A stretch of DNA of 64,000 nt from assembly GCA_001936135.1 (NCBI GenBank), contig CP012822.1:248001-312000 (forward strand), read 5' to 3'. Shown here piece by piece: positions 28,429 through 38,757 of the stretch. Each line of letters starts with the position of its first letter. Position 1 is the stretch's first letter. Origin of the DNA: Saccharomycopsis fibuligera x Saccharomycopsis cf. fibuligera. Its lineage: Eukaryota > Ascomycota > Saccharomycetes > Ascoideales > Saccharomycopsidaceae. A program made the position numbers and the translations under genes. A model generated the notes under the pieces. The model saw only the letters and a program-made list of their open reading frames with translations, ran no database searches and was not told the origin of the DNA.

Positions 28429-30090
28429 TCATAACAAGCTTTCAATCAAAGATTCAATCTTGTCTTCCAATTCGTGGACAGAAAACTTAAGCTTGTCTTC
28501 AACATTATCTTTGTTCAAGAACTCGTCCTTGCTCTCAGCGCCTTTCTTGACAGTAGATCCTGCTTTCCAGAACCCATCCAAGTCCTCACCAGCGCCATTG
28601 AAAGCTAAAATGTTTGGCGAGCCTCTGCCAATGTCGCTCAATGCGCCTTCCGAACCATACGCAATCAAATTCTTCTTCAACTGAGCAGGGGTGATAGCAG
28701 AAGATGAGCCTCCATATTGGGATTTGGAGTCTGGAGCCAACGACAAGTAGTATGCCAATAACCCAGCAACGTGTGGAGAAGCCATAGAAGTACCAGACAA
28801 AGTAGCAGTAGCAGTGTTAGAGCCAATGTAAGTAGACAAAATGTTCAAACCTGGAGCAAAAATGTCAACACATTTGCCCCAGTTGGAAAAGTACGCTCTA
28901 GAGTCGGAAATAGTAGAGGCGCCAACGGTTATGGCGCCTTCGGCAGCGGCTGGAGAAACGTTACAAGCATCCTGGTTTTCATTACCAGCAGCAACAGCAA
29001 AATTGATGCCGGCTTGCACCGCAGCATTGACAGCAGCATCTAGTGATGGCGACTTCCCACCGCCAAGGGACATATTAGCAGATGAGCCTTTAAATTTTTT
29101 GTCGCCTTCCTTCACCTTCTTGATATGGTCTTTGGCAGCAACTTCAACACCCTTAACAACGTCAGACATAGTACCGCTACCATTGGCACCAAGCACCTTC
29201 ACTCCTCTGATGTGGACCTTTTTGGCAACACCATAGGTCTTGCCACCAATGGTACCAGAACAATGTGTGCCATGACCGTTACCGTCAAGTGCACCATCAT
29301 TAGGAATATCATCAATCAACTTGGCTCTGCCTTCGAAATCAGAGTGGGTGTCCAAGACACCAGTGTCAATGATATACGTATTAACGTTCTCGCCGCCTTC
29401 AGTGTCGTACAAGTACTTATTGAAGCTACCCAAGTTTAATGAAGATCTGTGGGAAACTCTGGCCAAACCCCATGGGGCACCGTTTTGCACTTCGTACTTG
29501 TTGGCCGTGACAACACTGTCCTTTTCAATGTACTCGACCAAAGGACTGCGTCTGAGCAACTCAACAACTGGGTCCAAAAAGTAGCCAGCGTAACCAGTCA
29601 ACATACCATTGATGTCAAATTCATGCAAGATACCACCGGCAAGGTCGCTTTTGCCATAAGCGGAGGCAGCAGCACTGGAAGCAGCAAAGAAACCGTGAGA
29701 TGGGTTTTCTTCAAACAATTTACCAGCAGCAGTCGCTTGTTCAGCAGTCGCGAGCTGCTTATGGAAGTTAATTTCCTCAAGAGAAACACCCTTCTTGAAG
29801 ACAATAATGTAACGGTGAGGAATTACTGGCTTGTCTTGCGACTGGGGAACAATCACCGGAGCGCCTTCACCATCGCTAGCGGTAGCTTTACCGGCAGCAG
29901 CAAGCTTGTTCTTTTGCGCCGGCGGGGCAACAACGTTTCTCGGTCTGTCAACAGTTTGCTGTCTACTGGCCTCCCGGGGGCCTTGTGTGACAGAGAACAC
30001 ACTATCGAGCTGGTCAATGGACGGGAGAACCAAGCCACTAGCGACAGTGGCGAGGGCAACCGAAGTTAAGGCGGAGCTGGAAAGCTTCAT
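28429..30090 (-). CDS. PRB1: Vacuolar subtilisin-like proteinase B
   Basis: A 553-residue preproprotein of the proteinase K/cerevisin group, the main serine endoprotease of the fungal vacuole, which degrades proteins and matures other vacuolar hydrolases. A signal peptide at 1-20 is followed by a propeptide with an inhibitor-I9-like segment (HRYIIVFKKGVSLEEINFH at about 92-110). The catalytic triad is Asp242 (YIIDTGV), His273 (GHGTHCSG) and Ser435 (SGTSMASPH); the oxyanion-hole Asn lies in AAGNENQ. A C-terminal extension of about 70 residues, ending in a charged helix, is probably a second removable propeptide as in yeast Prb1. The ATG at 30090 is the only good start. Confidence 0.95.
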   Translation of the reverse strand: MKLSSSALTSVALATVASGLVLPSIDQLDSVFSVTQGPREASRQQTVDRPRNVVAPPAQKNKLAAAGKATASDGEGAPVIVPQSQDKPVIPHRYIIVFKKGVSLEEINFHKQLATAEQATAAGKLFEENPSHGFFAASSAAASAYGKSDLAGGILHEFDINGMLTGYAGYFLDPVVELLRRSPLVEYIEKDSVVTANKYEVQNGAPWGLARVSHRSSLNLGSFNKYLYDTEGGENVNTYIIDTGVLDTHSDFEGRAKLIDDIPNDGALDGNGHGTHCSGTIGGKTYGVAKKVHIRGVKVLGANGSGTMSDVVKGVEVAAKDHIKKVKEGDKKFKGSSANMSLGGGKSPSLDAAVNAAVQAGINFAVAAGNENQDACNVSPAAAEGAITVGASTISDSRAYFSNWGKCVDIFAPGLNILSTYIGSNTATATLSGTSMASPHVAGLLAYYLSLAPDSKSQYGGSSSAITPAQLKKNLIAYGSEGALSDIGRGSPNILAFNGAGEDLDGFWKAGSTVKKGAESKDEFLNKDNVEDKLKFSVHELEDKIESLIESLL

Positions 30091-31118
30091 CGTGCAAAAA
30101 CTAGCAAATAGAGCAGGGAAAATAAAACGAGGCGGATGAAAGTAAAAGAAAAAGTAACCAATACAACACTATCCAGTGGTGTGTTGTTTAATGCTTGGTT
30201 CGTGGGTTAGTCAAGCTAGCCAAAAGAAAGAGGAACACGGTGGAGCGAGCAGCGATGCGCCGCCCTTATATACCTGGGGATTAAGCGCTGAGATTAAGCG
30301 CTGCGATGAGATTAAGCGCCGAGGCCAGGGCGATGAGCTTACCCGGGGCTGTCTGTGTCTAATATTGTGCAATTAGGGGGCGGGGGGCGATCGTTAGCAG
30401 CAATGGATATCACGTGCAATCACCGATAAGCGCACTAAGCTAACCTATATAGCTGGAAAACGCTTGCTTTGGCGCTATCAGCAGCGATGAGTGTGTGCTT
30501 GCTACATGCAACGCATGCATGTGTCACATGACCTATGCTAGTTCTACAGATAGTCTTTATCTGTATGCCACCGGTTGTTGGCGTCTGCCATCTTCAGAGG
30601 CACTGTGGCTGTTTTTGGCTGAATTGCTTCTCTTTTCTGATTGAGTGAGAGATAGAGTAGTGCGTCCAGCCAAAATAGGGTGTCTGCAGGAGGTTATCAG
30701 TTAGCGGCTATAACGATACCAAAGAATGAGTATGTGATGGTCTGGCTGTGATTCTATATGAGCGAGGAATGCGCCCTCCTCTTCTCGCACAGTGTCTCAC
30801 CAACGAGGGTGCCAATATCTATCCTGGTGCCCGTTAACGGTTATCCTCTCGTATGCGATTCCGAGGCAGTATGGAAAAGTCATAATGGGGGTCTTTACAC
30901 CCCACCTCATCGCGTCGGACGATGGTGGTAAATATTCATTTAAGTGAATAGTCCATTTGGGCAGAGTCGACCGAACAATGATGCTACAACACAGCTCGGA
31001 TTGTCATATATAAGCAGCATTAGCTAACTTTTCAGCAACTCAAGATACCTCTTCAGTTCACTTGCCGGTTTCCGTATCAACTGCTGCTCAGCGCACCTCT
31101 TCGTGTGACAGAAGGTCA
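30091..31118. promoter_or_regulatory. Divergent promoter region, PRB1 and flavoprotein gene
   Basis: About 1 kb between divergent genes. On the PRB1 side: TATATAA (minus strand) at 30266-30272 and three copies of gattaagcgc at 30279-30288, 30292-30301 and 30310-30319. Centrally: a CACGTG E box near 30411-30416 and a GATAAG word near 30424. On the flavoprotein side: TATATAAG at 31007-31014. Confidence 0.6.
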
Positions 31119-33113
31119 ATGTCATTACGGCCGGATACCAACATCCCAGACTCGAAAACAGAAAACCGGTATACAGTTGCTAGTGCTGCTCCAAAGAAAG
31201 CTCATAGCATCGTTAACAGACGCAAATTGATAAACGTCTCTACGTTGGCAAGCGCAAAACGCATTACTACTTATTTACTGCTTATTATATCCGTCGTTGC
31301 TGCTTTTTACTACTACACGTACTGCTTGCGGCAACAACCATCACCAATGCCTTTATCCAGCACCGCCGGTAAGCCTGCTGCTCTCGTGGTAGGCACAGGC
31401 TTGGCTGGCTTAACTGCCACTTATGAGCTTCTTTTCAAATACCATCGATCAGTAGTTTTGTTTGAAAAAACTGATAAACTAGGTGGTAACTCGATCAAAG
31501 CCAGTTCGGGAATAAACGGTGCCAACACACCACAACAAAGAAACGTGCTTTTGGAGAACTTTCAAAATGCGCAAGAGCACGGAAGGTTTGACAGTAAGGA
31601 ACTTGTTTATGATTCTCCAGAATTGTTCGTCAAGGATACGGTCAAGTCAGCCACTGAAGGTATTCTAGTTAGTCCCAACAGAGACTATTTGTCGCAATAT
31701 AACCAGATACCATCACCCCAAGATAACTTTTATCAACCCAAAATGGTGGCAAAGCTAGCATCAAACTCACAAGGAGCTATAGATTGGCTAACCAACGAAA
31801 TTGGCTTATCATTGAACAAAGTCAGTCAGCTAGGTGGCCATTCCGTTGCCAGAACTCACCGCGGTGAAAAATTGCCTCCGGGGTTTGAAATCATTTCTGC
31901 AATCAGTAAAAAGTTGCAAACTTTAATCGACACAGCTGCTACTGGTCAAGAGGATGGGCCAACTCTAACAATATTGAAAAACACAAAAGTTTTGAAATTA
32001 CTAAGCGAAAATGATAAAGTTGTTGGCCTTTCTTACGAGAGTGTTGGTGATGGCGCAAACAGCAGCAGCAACAACAGCGCACGGGAAATATACGGTCCAG
32101 TAATTCTAGCCACTGGAGGATTTGCAGCTGATTTCAGTTCATCGTCATCAAAACTGTCATTACTTTCGAAATATCGTCCAGATTTACTCAACTTACCATC
32201 CACCAATGGCCAACAAACCACCGGAGATGGCCATAAACTTGCAGTTGCTGTTGGTGCACATTTGCGGAATATGGAACAAGTGCAAATTCATCCAACTGGA
32301 TTCGTCAACCTAAATGATCCTAAGAATAAATGGAAATTTTTAGCCGGGGAAGCTCTTAGAGGTACTGGGGGAATTTTGGTAGGCATTGATGACGGGAAAA
32401 GATTCGTTAATGAGTTGTTGGGAAGAGATAAAGTGACAACTGCAATTTTTGGAAACGCAAAAGACGAGTCAAGAGTTAATGCCATGTCTACAAATAATGA
32501 TCAAGCTGATACTCTGTTATCAACAGTTGAGAACTCAAAATATGCATTACTTGTGCTTGGTGAGGCCAGCTATAAGGAAATGAAAATGAATATTGATTTT
32601 TATGTTAAACAGGGGCTTCTTCGACAACTGACACTTGCTGAGCTAGCTGAAACAGTTTGGAAGTTCAAGAAATCGATCAACCAAATAAATTATGATGATA
32701 GCGCAAATAGCATAGCCACTAGTCTTTACGATCAGCTCACATTGGTAAACAGTTACGTTGAAGGGACTGCCCAAGATCCATATGGTCGCACAGTATGGGC
32801 AAAAGAGCCATTTATGTTAAACGAGTCAAACAAGACACAGTCGGTAGTTTATTGGGGGATAATTACACCTGTTATTCATTTCACTATGGGTGGTGTGGAA
32901 ATTGATGAGAGTGCAAGAGTTATTGGTGACGAGTCTGTTGAAGTTACAGTCAACGACAGGGGAGAAAAACGACGCTATGTTAAAAATTTGTATGCAGCTG
33001 GTGAAGTTACCTGGGGTGTACATGGCAAAAACAGACTTGGTGGGTCTAGTTTGTTGGAATGTGTGGTGTTTGGAAAGATTGCTGCTGAGTCTTTGAATGC
33101 GGATTGGTGGTGA
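31119..33113 (+). CDS. Fumarate reductase-like flavoprotein
   Basis: A 664-residue FAD-dependent protein of the soluble fumarate reductase family (yeast OSM1/FRDS1), which reduces fumarate to succinate to reoxidise FADH2/NADH under low oxygen. The N-terminal 70 residues hold one hydrophobic anchor or signal (LLLIISVVAAFYYYTY). The Rossmann FAD motif is VVGTGLAGLTATYELL. Other marks are the NSIKASSGINGA block, the substrate-side GGH...RTHR, GGFAAD, the QIHPTGF motif, and the C-terminal AAGEVTWGVHGKNRLGGSSL. At 664 residues it is longer than yeast Osm1, mainly at the N-terminus. The first ATG is at 31119, but the frame is open upstream to 31014, leaving room for a spliced start. Confidence 0.88.
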   Translation: MSLRPDTNIPDSKTENRYTVASAAPKKAHSIVNRRKLINVSTLASAKRITTYLLLIISVVAAFYYYTYCLRQQPSPMPLSSTAGKPAALVVGTGLAGLTATYELLFKYHRSVVLFEKTDKLGGNSIKASSGINGANTPQQRNVLLENFQNAQEHGRFDSKELVYDSPELFVKDTVKSATEGILVSPNRDYLSQYNQIPSPQDNFYQPKMVAKLASNSQGAIDWLTNEIGLSLNKVSQLGGHSVARTHRGEKLPPGFEIISAISKKLQTLIDTAATGQEDGPTLTILKNTKVLKLLSENDKVVGLSYESVGDGANSSSNNSAREIYGPVILATGGFAADFSSSSSKLSLLSKYRPDLLNLPSTNGQQTTGDGHKLAVAVGAHLRNMEQVQIHPTGFVNLNDPKNKWKFLAGEALRGTGGILVGIDDGKRFVNELLGRDKVTTAIFGNAKDESRVNAMSTNNDQADTLLSTVENSKYALLVLGEASYKEMKMNIDFYVKQGLLRQLTLAELAETVWKFKKSINQINYDDSANSIATSLYDQLTLVNSYVEGTAQDPYGRTVWAKEPFMLNESNKTQSVVYWGIITPVIHFTMGGVEIDESARVIGDESVEVTVNDRGEKRRYVKNLYAAGEVTWGVHGKNRLGGSSLLECVVFGKIAAESLNADWW

Positions 33114-34034
33114 TTTTTGTCTTGATGACCATTTTGGGTTTTTTAAATATAGATTTTTTTTGTTTAAGTATACTTTCTCCATTTATAATAAATTAAAAAA
33201 ATTGATTAAAAAGTAATTTCAAATTGTATATTTTTCTCTCCGAATTCATAAAAACTATTTATTTATGTATCCCTTGAATAAACTGTCGTAGTCACCATTT
33301 TCATAAACCTCTGGATTTATCTCAATTAATATGGCAGTTTGAGTTTTTTTATCTGTCCTTATAAACTACAAAAAACTACAATTTTTGTAAAAGAATAACT
33401 CTGTATACATTTGTGAACTGCTCGATTAATATTAACCAGCAATAGTTGTATTCTTTTTATGAAGGAGTTTTCATGAAGTCCTTGATTACTTGCTTATGCT
33501 TTTGTTGCGTTATTGTTGAGTACAATATTACCTTGTACACCCACGGTTATCGATAAAGAGAGCTGGTTTCATTATCTCAGATAAAATAATTTCAAAAGAT
33601 CTAATAGCAGCAGGAATTCTTGTGTGAACAATATGGCCAAACTGGTTTATGAACTTTACAGATCTAGGGCACTATCAAATAAAGTTAAAGGGGCAATTTT
33701 AGAGCCCACCAACTATATAAAGAAATGCTATGGTATGTTTAATCTCTCCCACTGATTACAATAAGCAAAAAAATTAGAGGTTTTTAGGTTTCAAGTGATG
33801 GTGGATTATGTGTGCTAATGCATAGGTATAAGGAGCCAATAGTACATGTGTTTTTTTTTTTTTTTGTTTTTGTTTTTGTGGCTTTAACAAGTTTTACACT
33901 AGCAAAGTAAAGTTCGCAATATTAGTGCAAATCAGCCAGTTCTCTTTATCATTTATTGAAATATTTAGATTGGGAGCATAAGTGTATGGTAAAAAGTACG
34001 AAGAATATACTTAATGTGAGGAGCTTGTCCATGG
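33114..34034. other. Convergent 3' region of the flavoprotein gene and YVC1
   Basis: About 920 bases of AT-rich DNA between convergent genes. A block at about 33510-33760 begins TGTTGAG and contains tatataaag, reminiscent of an old LTR, but no matching end or target duplication was found. Confidence 0.4.
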
Positions 34035-36284
34035 TCAAGAAATTTTCTTCTCGAGTTCTTCATAGTCAAGGTGCAATTTTTCAACATCTGCTTTAAGCTG
34101 TTCATTCTCTTTGTGCAATAAATCATTATTTTTAGCTACTTTCTCAATATATAGAAGCAAGGTTTCAAGCTGAGTGCCCAAGTTTGCCACGTCGTCTTCA
34201 ATTTTCTTTGATACTGGTGGAGGTGCTGCTGAGGATGTTAGTTTGTTGTCACTACTAACTTTAACTTTCGATGTTGAGTCACCACCATTGACCAACATTT
34301 TGAACTCAGGATCGTTTAGGTACTTGTTGAACGCGTTTAAGTTGACTAAAAATTCTGGGTCCTGTCTTTCAGCCAATCGCTGCAATTTCAAACCTTGTCT
34401 AACAATAGTCACATTATAATCTTCATCATTTAAGCAGTCCCTAACAGCACTCGATGCAGTTGCTTTCCCAGTAACATCGTAGCATTCGTTATCATTGGTA
34501 CAAGTTCCATATTGATTTCCACTTTCTTCGAAACCATCTGTTAAATCCCACGGAAAGTCAGTTTCGTTACTGTCATCACTGAGCCCCTTCATGCGATTAT
34601 ACTGAATTCGTCTAGCTTGTTTTAACTCAACGATAGAAATAAGAAGCAAAACTGGAGAATAAATCACTTTCATGACATAAAAATTTACTAGATTGACATC
34701 TTGCTGAGAAAGCAACGCCAATTGCAGATTTCTTAATGGCCATATCAAAATAATAAGCACCAATTCGATAAGATTTAATGGCGGAATGTAAACATGCTCA
34801 TCGGGAGCCCTGATGTACCGTAACACTTTACTGCTAAATAAAGCAGCATACTCCTTACTAGATTGACCGACAGTCTCTTTGTAACTGTTGTTGTACAACG
34901 CACTTAGGATCTTCATGAGCATAACGTTAATCAAAAATCGGAACACATAGTACACGTAAACAGAATAAGGGGGAGTCAAGTTATCAAACACAGGGAATTG
35001 AGCACCCGCGATAATAGATTTAGTCATGGCGTGTAAAATCTTGCTGAACATATCTACTTCCCCATCACTGGTATCGAGCCCCATGAATCCTTGAAGGAAA
35101 CCAATAACAATAATGGAAAGAAGGACAAAAAATAAGAGAGACTCTTTCATCATTTTAGCAATAACCACAATTATAATACCAATAAATTCAAAACAGTCCA
35201 AGAAAAAAAGGAGTCTTGTCCACATAAATGGGGCCACACAACTGAGAATCTTGAATGCTGTTATTTCGTTAATGCTAATAATGGGAGAGCTGTTTTCATC
35301 ATGAAGAAATTTTGCAGGAAGTAAGACTCTGACAACAAAAGCAATGAATATGAATCCATACATAGTATCATTAAAATAGTTCCAAAATTTCAAATAGGAA
35401 AATCCAACATAGTACAAGTTGATAATCTCGTCGCCCAAGAAGCCAAAACTAATAACATAGAACGCCACTTCCCAAGGTAAATATGCTGCTTTGTCCTCAC
35501 AGTTGATAACAACTGTAAATATGATTAAGTAAATAATTGAAACAAAGATTTCAAAGAAATTTTGATATTTAGGAGACTTAAGCCTGCTTGGATTGAAATG
35601 ATTCATGAATCGCAAACTGCTGTAATTAGTATCAATCTCATAGTAATTTCCGTCATTTTCAGATTGCAAAATCCAACCACGCCACAAGTACTTGATGCAT
35701 TTTTGAAACCCACAAGCAGTTATTATTGGAATTGAATGCAAATCAACAGCTACTTCAAGGGCATTTCTAGGAACTTGGTCAACGTTGTTCAAATTAACAG
35801 TAAATTTAGTACAAAGAACGTTAATAAATAAGTAATTTTCATGCTCCTTGACGGCTTTTTTGTCATCTAGGGGAACAAAATGATTAATGATGTGTCTGGC
35901 TAGCAATTCGGTAAAATCTTTACGAGATTGATTAACATCGTGGCTGTTGAGATCAATCTGCATAAGCCTGTTGTACCAATTAACAACAACTAAAAGGCAA
36001 AAAATTATGGCTGATCTGTACTTGTGAGACGAAGTACCTGGTTCACCGTTACCTTTGCCTCCGCAAGCGTCGAGAGCAAGTTGGATAGTAGTTTTTGATT
36101 TAGCTAGTTTGTTAAGGTCGCTAGTGGCCTTTTTGAAAGTTATGAGATTATCAATAAGCTTTTTCAAGTTGAGGCAGATTCGTAACGTTTGGCGACCATT
36201 GGGTTTGAGTGATGCTGGTTTCCCATTTATGAGCAGACCATCTTCCGAAATGGGTAACAATTGCAAATTTGATTCGTCTGGCAT
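34035..36284 (-). CDS. YVC1: Vacuolar TRP-type cation channel
   Basis: A 749-residue homologue of Yvc1, the TRP-family channel of the vacuolar membrane that releases Ca2+ on osmotic or mechanical stress. A soluble N-terminal half (about 1-235) precedes a membrane core: YQNFFEIFVSIIYLIIF, EVAFYVISFGFLGDEII, MYGFIFIAFVVRVLLP, TRLLFFLDCFEFIGIIIVVIA, LLFFVLLSIIVIGFLQ, a pore stretch ILHAMTKSIIAGAQFPVFD, and a last helix YYVFRFLINVMLMKIL. Next comes an amphipathic TRP-like region, then a cytosolic tail with an acidic patch, and a terminal coiled coil (LLHKENEQLKADVEKLHLD). Length and order match fungal YVC1 proteins. The start at 36284 is the first in-frame ATG. Confidence 0.92.
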   Translation of the reverse strand: MPDESNLQLLPISEDGLLINGKPASLKPNGRQTLRICLNLKKLIDNLITFKKATSDLNKLAKSKTTIQLALDACGGKGNGEPGTSSHKYRSAIIFCLLVVVNWYNRLMQIDLNSHDVNQSRKDFTELLARHIINHFVPLDDKKAVKEHENYLFINVLCTKFTVNLNNVDQVPRNALEVAVDLHSIPIITACGFQKCIKYLWRGWILQSENDGNYYEIDTNYSSLRFMNHFNPSRLKSPKYQNFFEIFVSIIYLIIFTVVINCEDKAAYLPWEVAFYVISFGFLGDEIINLYYVGFSYLKFWNYFNDTMYGFIFIAFVVRVLLPAKFLHDENSSPIISINEITAFKILSCVAPFMWTRLLFFLDCFEFIGIIIVVIAKMMKESLLFFVLLSIIVIGFLQGFMGLDTSDGEVDMFSKILHAMTKSIIAGAQFPVFDNLTPPYSVYVYYVFRFLINVMLMKILSALYNNSYKETVGQSSKEYAALFSSKVLRYIRAPDEHVYIPPLNLIELVLIILIWPLRNLQLALLSQQDVNLVNFYVMKVIYSPVLLLISIVELKQARRIQYNRMKGLSDDSNETDFPWDLTDGFEESGNQYGTCTNDNECYDVTGKATASSAVRDCLNDEDYNVTIVRQGLKLQRLAERQDPEFLVNLNAFNKYLNDPEFKMLVNGGDSTSKVKVSSDNKLTSSAAPPPVSKKIEDDVANLGTQLETLLLYIEKVAKNNDLLHKENEQLKADVEKLHLDYEELEKKIS

Positions 36285-36939
36285 TGATAGTTTAAACTAT
36301 GAATAGGAGCTAAAATTAAACGGGACCTGAAGTGTTGAAGCACTATCAGAATCTATTTTCTGCTGACAGGTGTTCTAAACGCAAGCTGATCTAACGTGTT
36401 ACCAGGATATCGATTTAGATGAACAAATCACAACAATCAAAGCGAAACGTACACTATAAGTAACAAAAAGCACCGCCATAGTGTAAAGTAATGGTAACTA
36501 TGAGATACTAGGCTAACCCTGCTATTGTATATCAGTCAACTTGGGGTGAGTGAATTATGATTTGAGTCGGCCCAATTTCATCTTGAGAATACGGCGATCA
36601 TTAAAAAATGTTTTAGATTTACTAGTTGTATCACGATGCAAATCAAACATTATTGATAACAGACATACATGCTGATTGGACTTACAAGATAACAGCTTTT
36701 CTTAAACTCGACGTCTGTTGTGGTAATATATATGAATGTTTGTTTTGTGAGCTATATTGTGTTCTTACCATAAAGATATATATCTTCGCCTATATCGAGA
36801 TCTAAATAATTACTGAGCCACCGCCATGGATCAAAAACAAAATGCGCCACTGTGGCTGATGGATGCACTATCAACAACTGCAGCGCTCTAATATAAAAAC
36901 GGCAATAAAAAGATTTCTAAACTAGTAATACACTCAACT
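36285..36939. other. YVC1 upstream region
   Basis: About 650 bases of AT-rich DNA between two minus-strand genes, containing the YVC1 promoter. Several TATA-like words lie at 36725-36800. No gene seen. Confidence 0.5.
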
Positions 36940-38277
36940 TTACCTTATTATCTGGAGCGAGTAATCGTTATCGTATATCTTAATGGGCATACTGTTTACT
37001 CCAGACTCACTTCTCTTCCTCGTTGTTTGTCCTTTACTCGGAAGGGTATCGTTCGAATAAATCACTTCGGCAGATTCCATTAAATTACTTTCTTGCTCAT
37101 TTTCCTGCTCCTCTTCGAAATTTTCAGGGTAGTTCAGCAAGCTTTCTTCATCCGCCAGCATTTGAAAACTTCCTTCTTTAATTAGCTTAAGCAATTTGAA
37201 TTGCCACTTGGATACCGGATATTCATGCCAGTTTATACTTGTAATATCGGCATTGCTGACAAATTTTACTAAATTAACAAGCACCAACGCAATCAATGCA
37301 CTTTGAAATTTTTTGAAAACTTTTCCTTCTTTATTTGTTGACGACAGCACATTTTCTTTAATAACAAACAGCACCTTTTGGTACATGTGAGAAATTATTG
37401 ACCTTAATGAGTAGTCAACAATAGCTCTTGGATAGAAACTCGAGTTATTGATAACTAAGTTAGTGATAAATGCAACCAGCACTAATGACATTGCAGTTCG
37501 TTTGCCATTATCATCTTTGCTCCATAGTAGTTTCTCTTTCAATTGACTAAATTTAATTTTTTCTAATAAGTTTACAGCACTGGCCATGCTGAAAAGAAGC
37601 TGTAAGAGGCCTCTATGCATTGTCAGCAGCATGACAGCAACGGGCACAACTGCTGCTGCTTTTGTAACCTCCCAATTATTTTGCAAAATTTGCGGTAGTA
37701 GAAGATGCTTTATTTTACCTGTTTTGCCGCTATTTCGAAGGAATACTTGCTGAACCTTTTTTGAGCACGTAGTAAAACTTTTACTAAATTTCGCCGAGTT
37801 CAAGTATAACATTCCCGAGACAAGAAGGTTTCTGGTCACATTAAGCAACATAGTGTTGGTCCGTCTACTAAGCAGAGCCATTGCTGAGTTGGAAAATTGG
37901 AAGCTGTGCACTTTGGTGATCCAAAGTAAGAGATACGGTATAGCATAGTCTAAGTATTTGCTGTACTTATCCGGATAGATGAAGTAAAACGTATTGTAGA
38001 TGATACTGAATAGTGATATGTAGTTTACTGTGTTGCTTCTTGTGAGACGGTGCCGTACACCAAAGAACTCTTTATTTTGATCTCGTGGTTCTTTTTGGCT
38101 TTGGCCTCCATTTTCGAACAGGGCGGTTATTGTTGTTTTGAGTATAGATATCGTATTAGCGATGAGCTTGATGACGTATGGATTGGCATTAAGGATAACG
38201 GCAACACAAGAAAGAAGCCGAAGATTTGCCACGACCTTGCAAGCCTTTCTGTTTCTGGTGATAGAGATACAATTCAT
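36940..38277 (-). CDS. Uncharacterised membrane protein
   Basis: A 445-residue protein I do not recognise. The ATG at 38277 (MNCISITRNRK) is the first true start; the frame opens a little earlier without an ATG. Several hydrophobic stretches (LRLLSCVAVILNANPYVI, NYISLFSIIYNTFYFIYP, AAAVVPVAVMLLTMH, AMSLVLVAFITNLVI, ALIALVLVNLVKFVS) alternate with basic segments, then an acidic C-terminal tail begins after residue 380. A Lys/Arg-rich N-terminus and moderately hydrophobic helices suggest an organelle membrane protein (mitochondrial or peroxisomal are possible), which is inference. It is in the same direction as YVC1 and SEC3, 480 bases from SEC3. Confidence 0.75.
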   Translation of the reverse strand: MNCISITRNRKACKVVANLRLLSCVAVILNANPYVIKLIANTISILKTTITALFENGGQSQKEPRDQNKEFFGVRHRLTRSNTVNYISLFSIIYNTFYFIYPDKYSKYLDYAIPYLLLWITKVHSFQFSNSAMALLSRRTNTMLLNVTRNLLVSGMLYLNSAKFSKSFTTCSKKVQQVFLRNSGKTGKIKHLLLPQILQNNWEVTKAAAVVPVAVMLLTMHRGLLQLLFSMASAVNLLEKIKFSQLKEKLLWSKDDNGKRTAMSLVLVAFITNLVINNSSFYPRAIVDYSLRSIISHMYQKVLFVIKENVLSSTNKEGKVFKKFQSALIALVLVNLVKFVSNADITSINWHEYPVSKWQFKLLKLIKEGSFQMLADEESLLNYPENFEEEQENEQESNLMESAEVIYSNDTLPSKGQTTRKRSESGVNSMPIKIYDNDYSLQIIR

Positions 38278-38757
38278 TGTTTGAAGATCCAACCTCGCTA
38301 TAGAATGCACATTCTGTGAACAGAATCTGGTTTCGTGTATATAGGCTTAATCACCATTTTTATAGTTTGACATATCAAAGGACCTTCGTTTTCTCCGCTG
38401 TCAAAGAACTACCTAAAATGGATACATCCAAACATCCACCCAAACACCAGATTCACCCTAAATATGCAATATTACGATGTTACACTACAAACAGCATCTC
38501 TGCAGACAATTTAGTAAACATCAATGTAAATTATATTCCCCTAGGTATTAACACTGATGACAAATATGATAAGAAGACTATTAGATATAGTGCCTAGAGA
38601 AGACAGCATACAAATATACAAGTCCGCAAATAATAGCAAAAAAGTATTACAAAAAAATTGTAATGCACAATGGCATAAAAGCGAACCAAGACAGAACCTG
38701 GCAGAGAAAAGAAAAAAAAAAAGATAATAAATACAGTATTAAGAAACAACATTAATA
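38278..38757. other. Intergenic region between the membrane-protein gene and SEC3
   Basis: 480 bases with the promoter of the membrane-protein gene and the SEC3 3' end. The plus-strand frame at 38316-38597 has no family features. Confidence 0.5.

Noticed and set aside
33513-33760. Possible solo LTR starting TGTTGAG with a tatataaag box
   Set aside because: No matching terminal end, target duplication or second copy could be seen.
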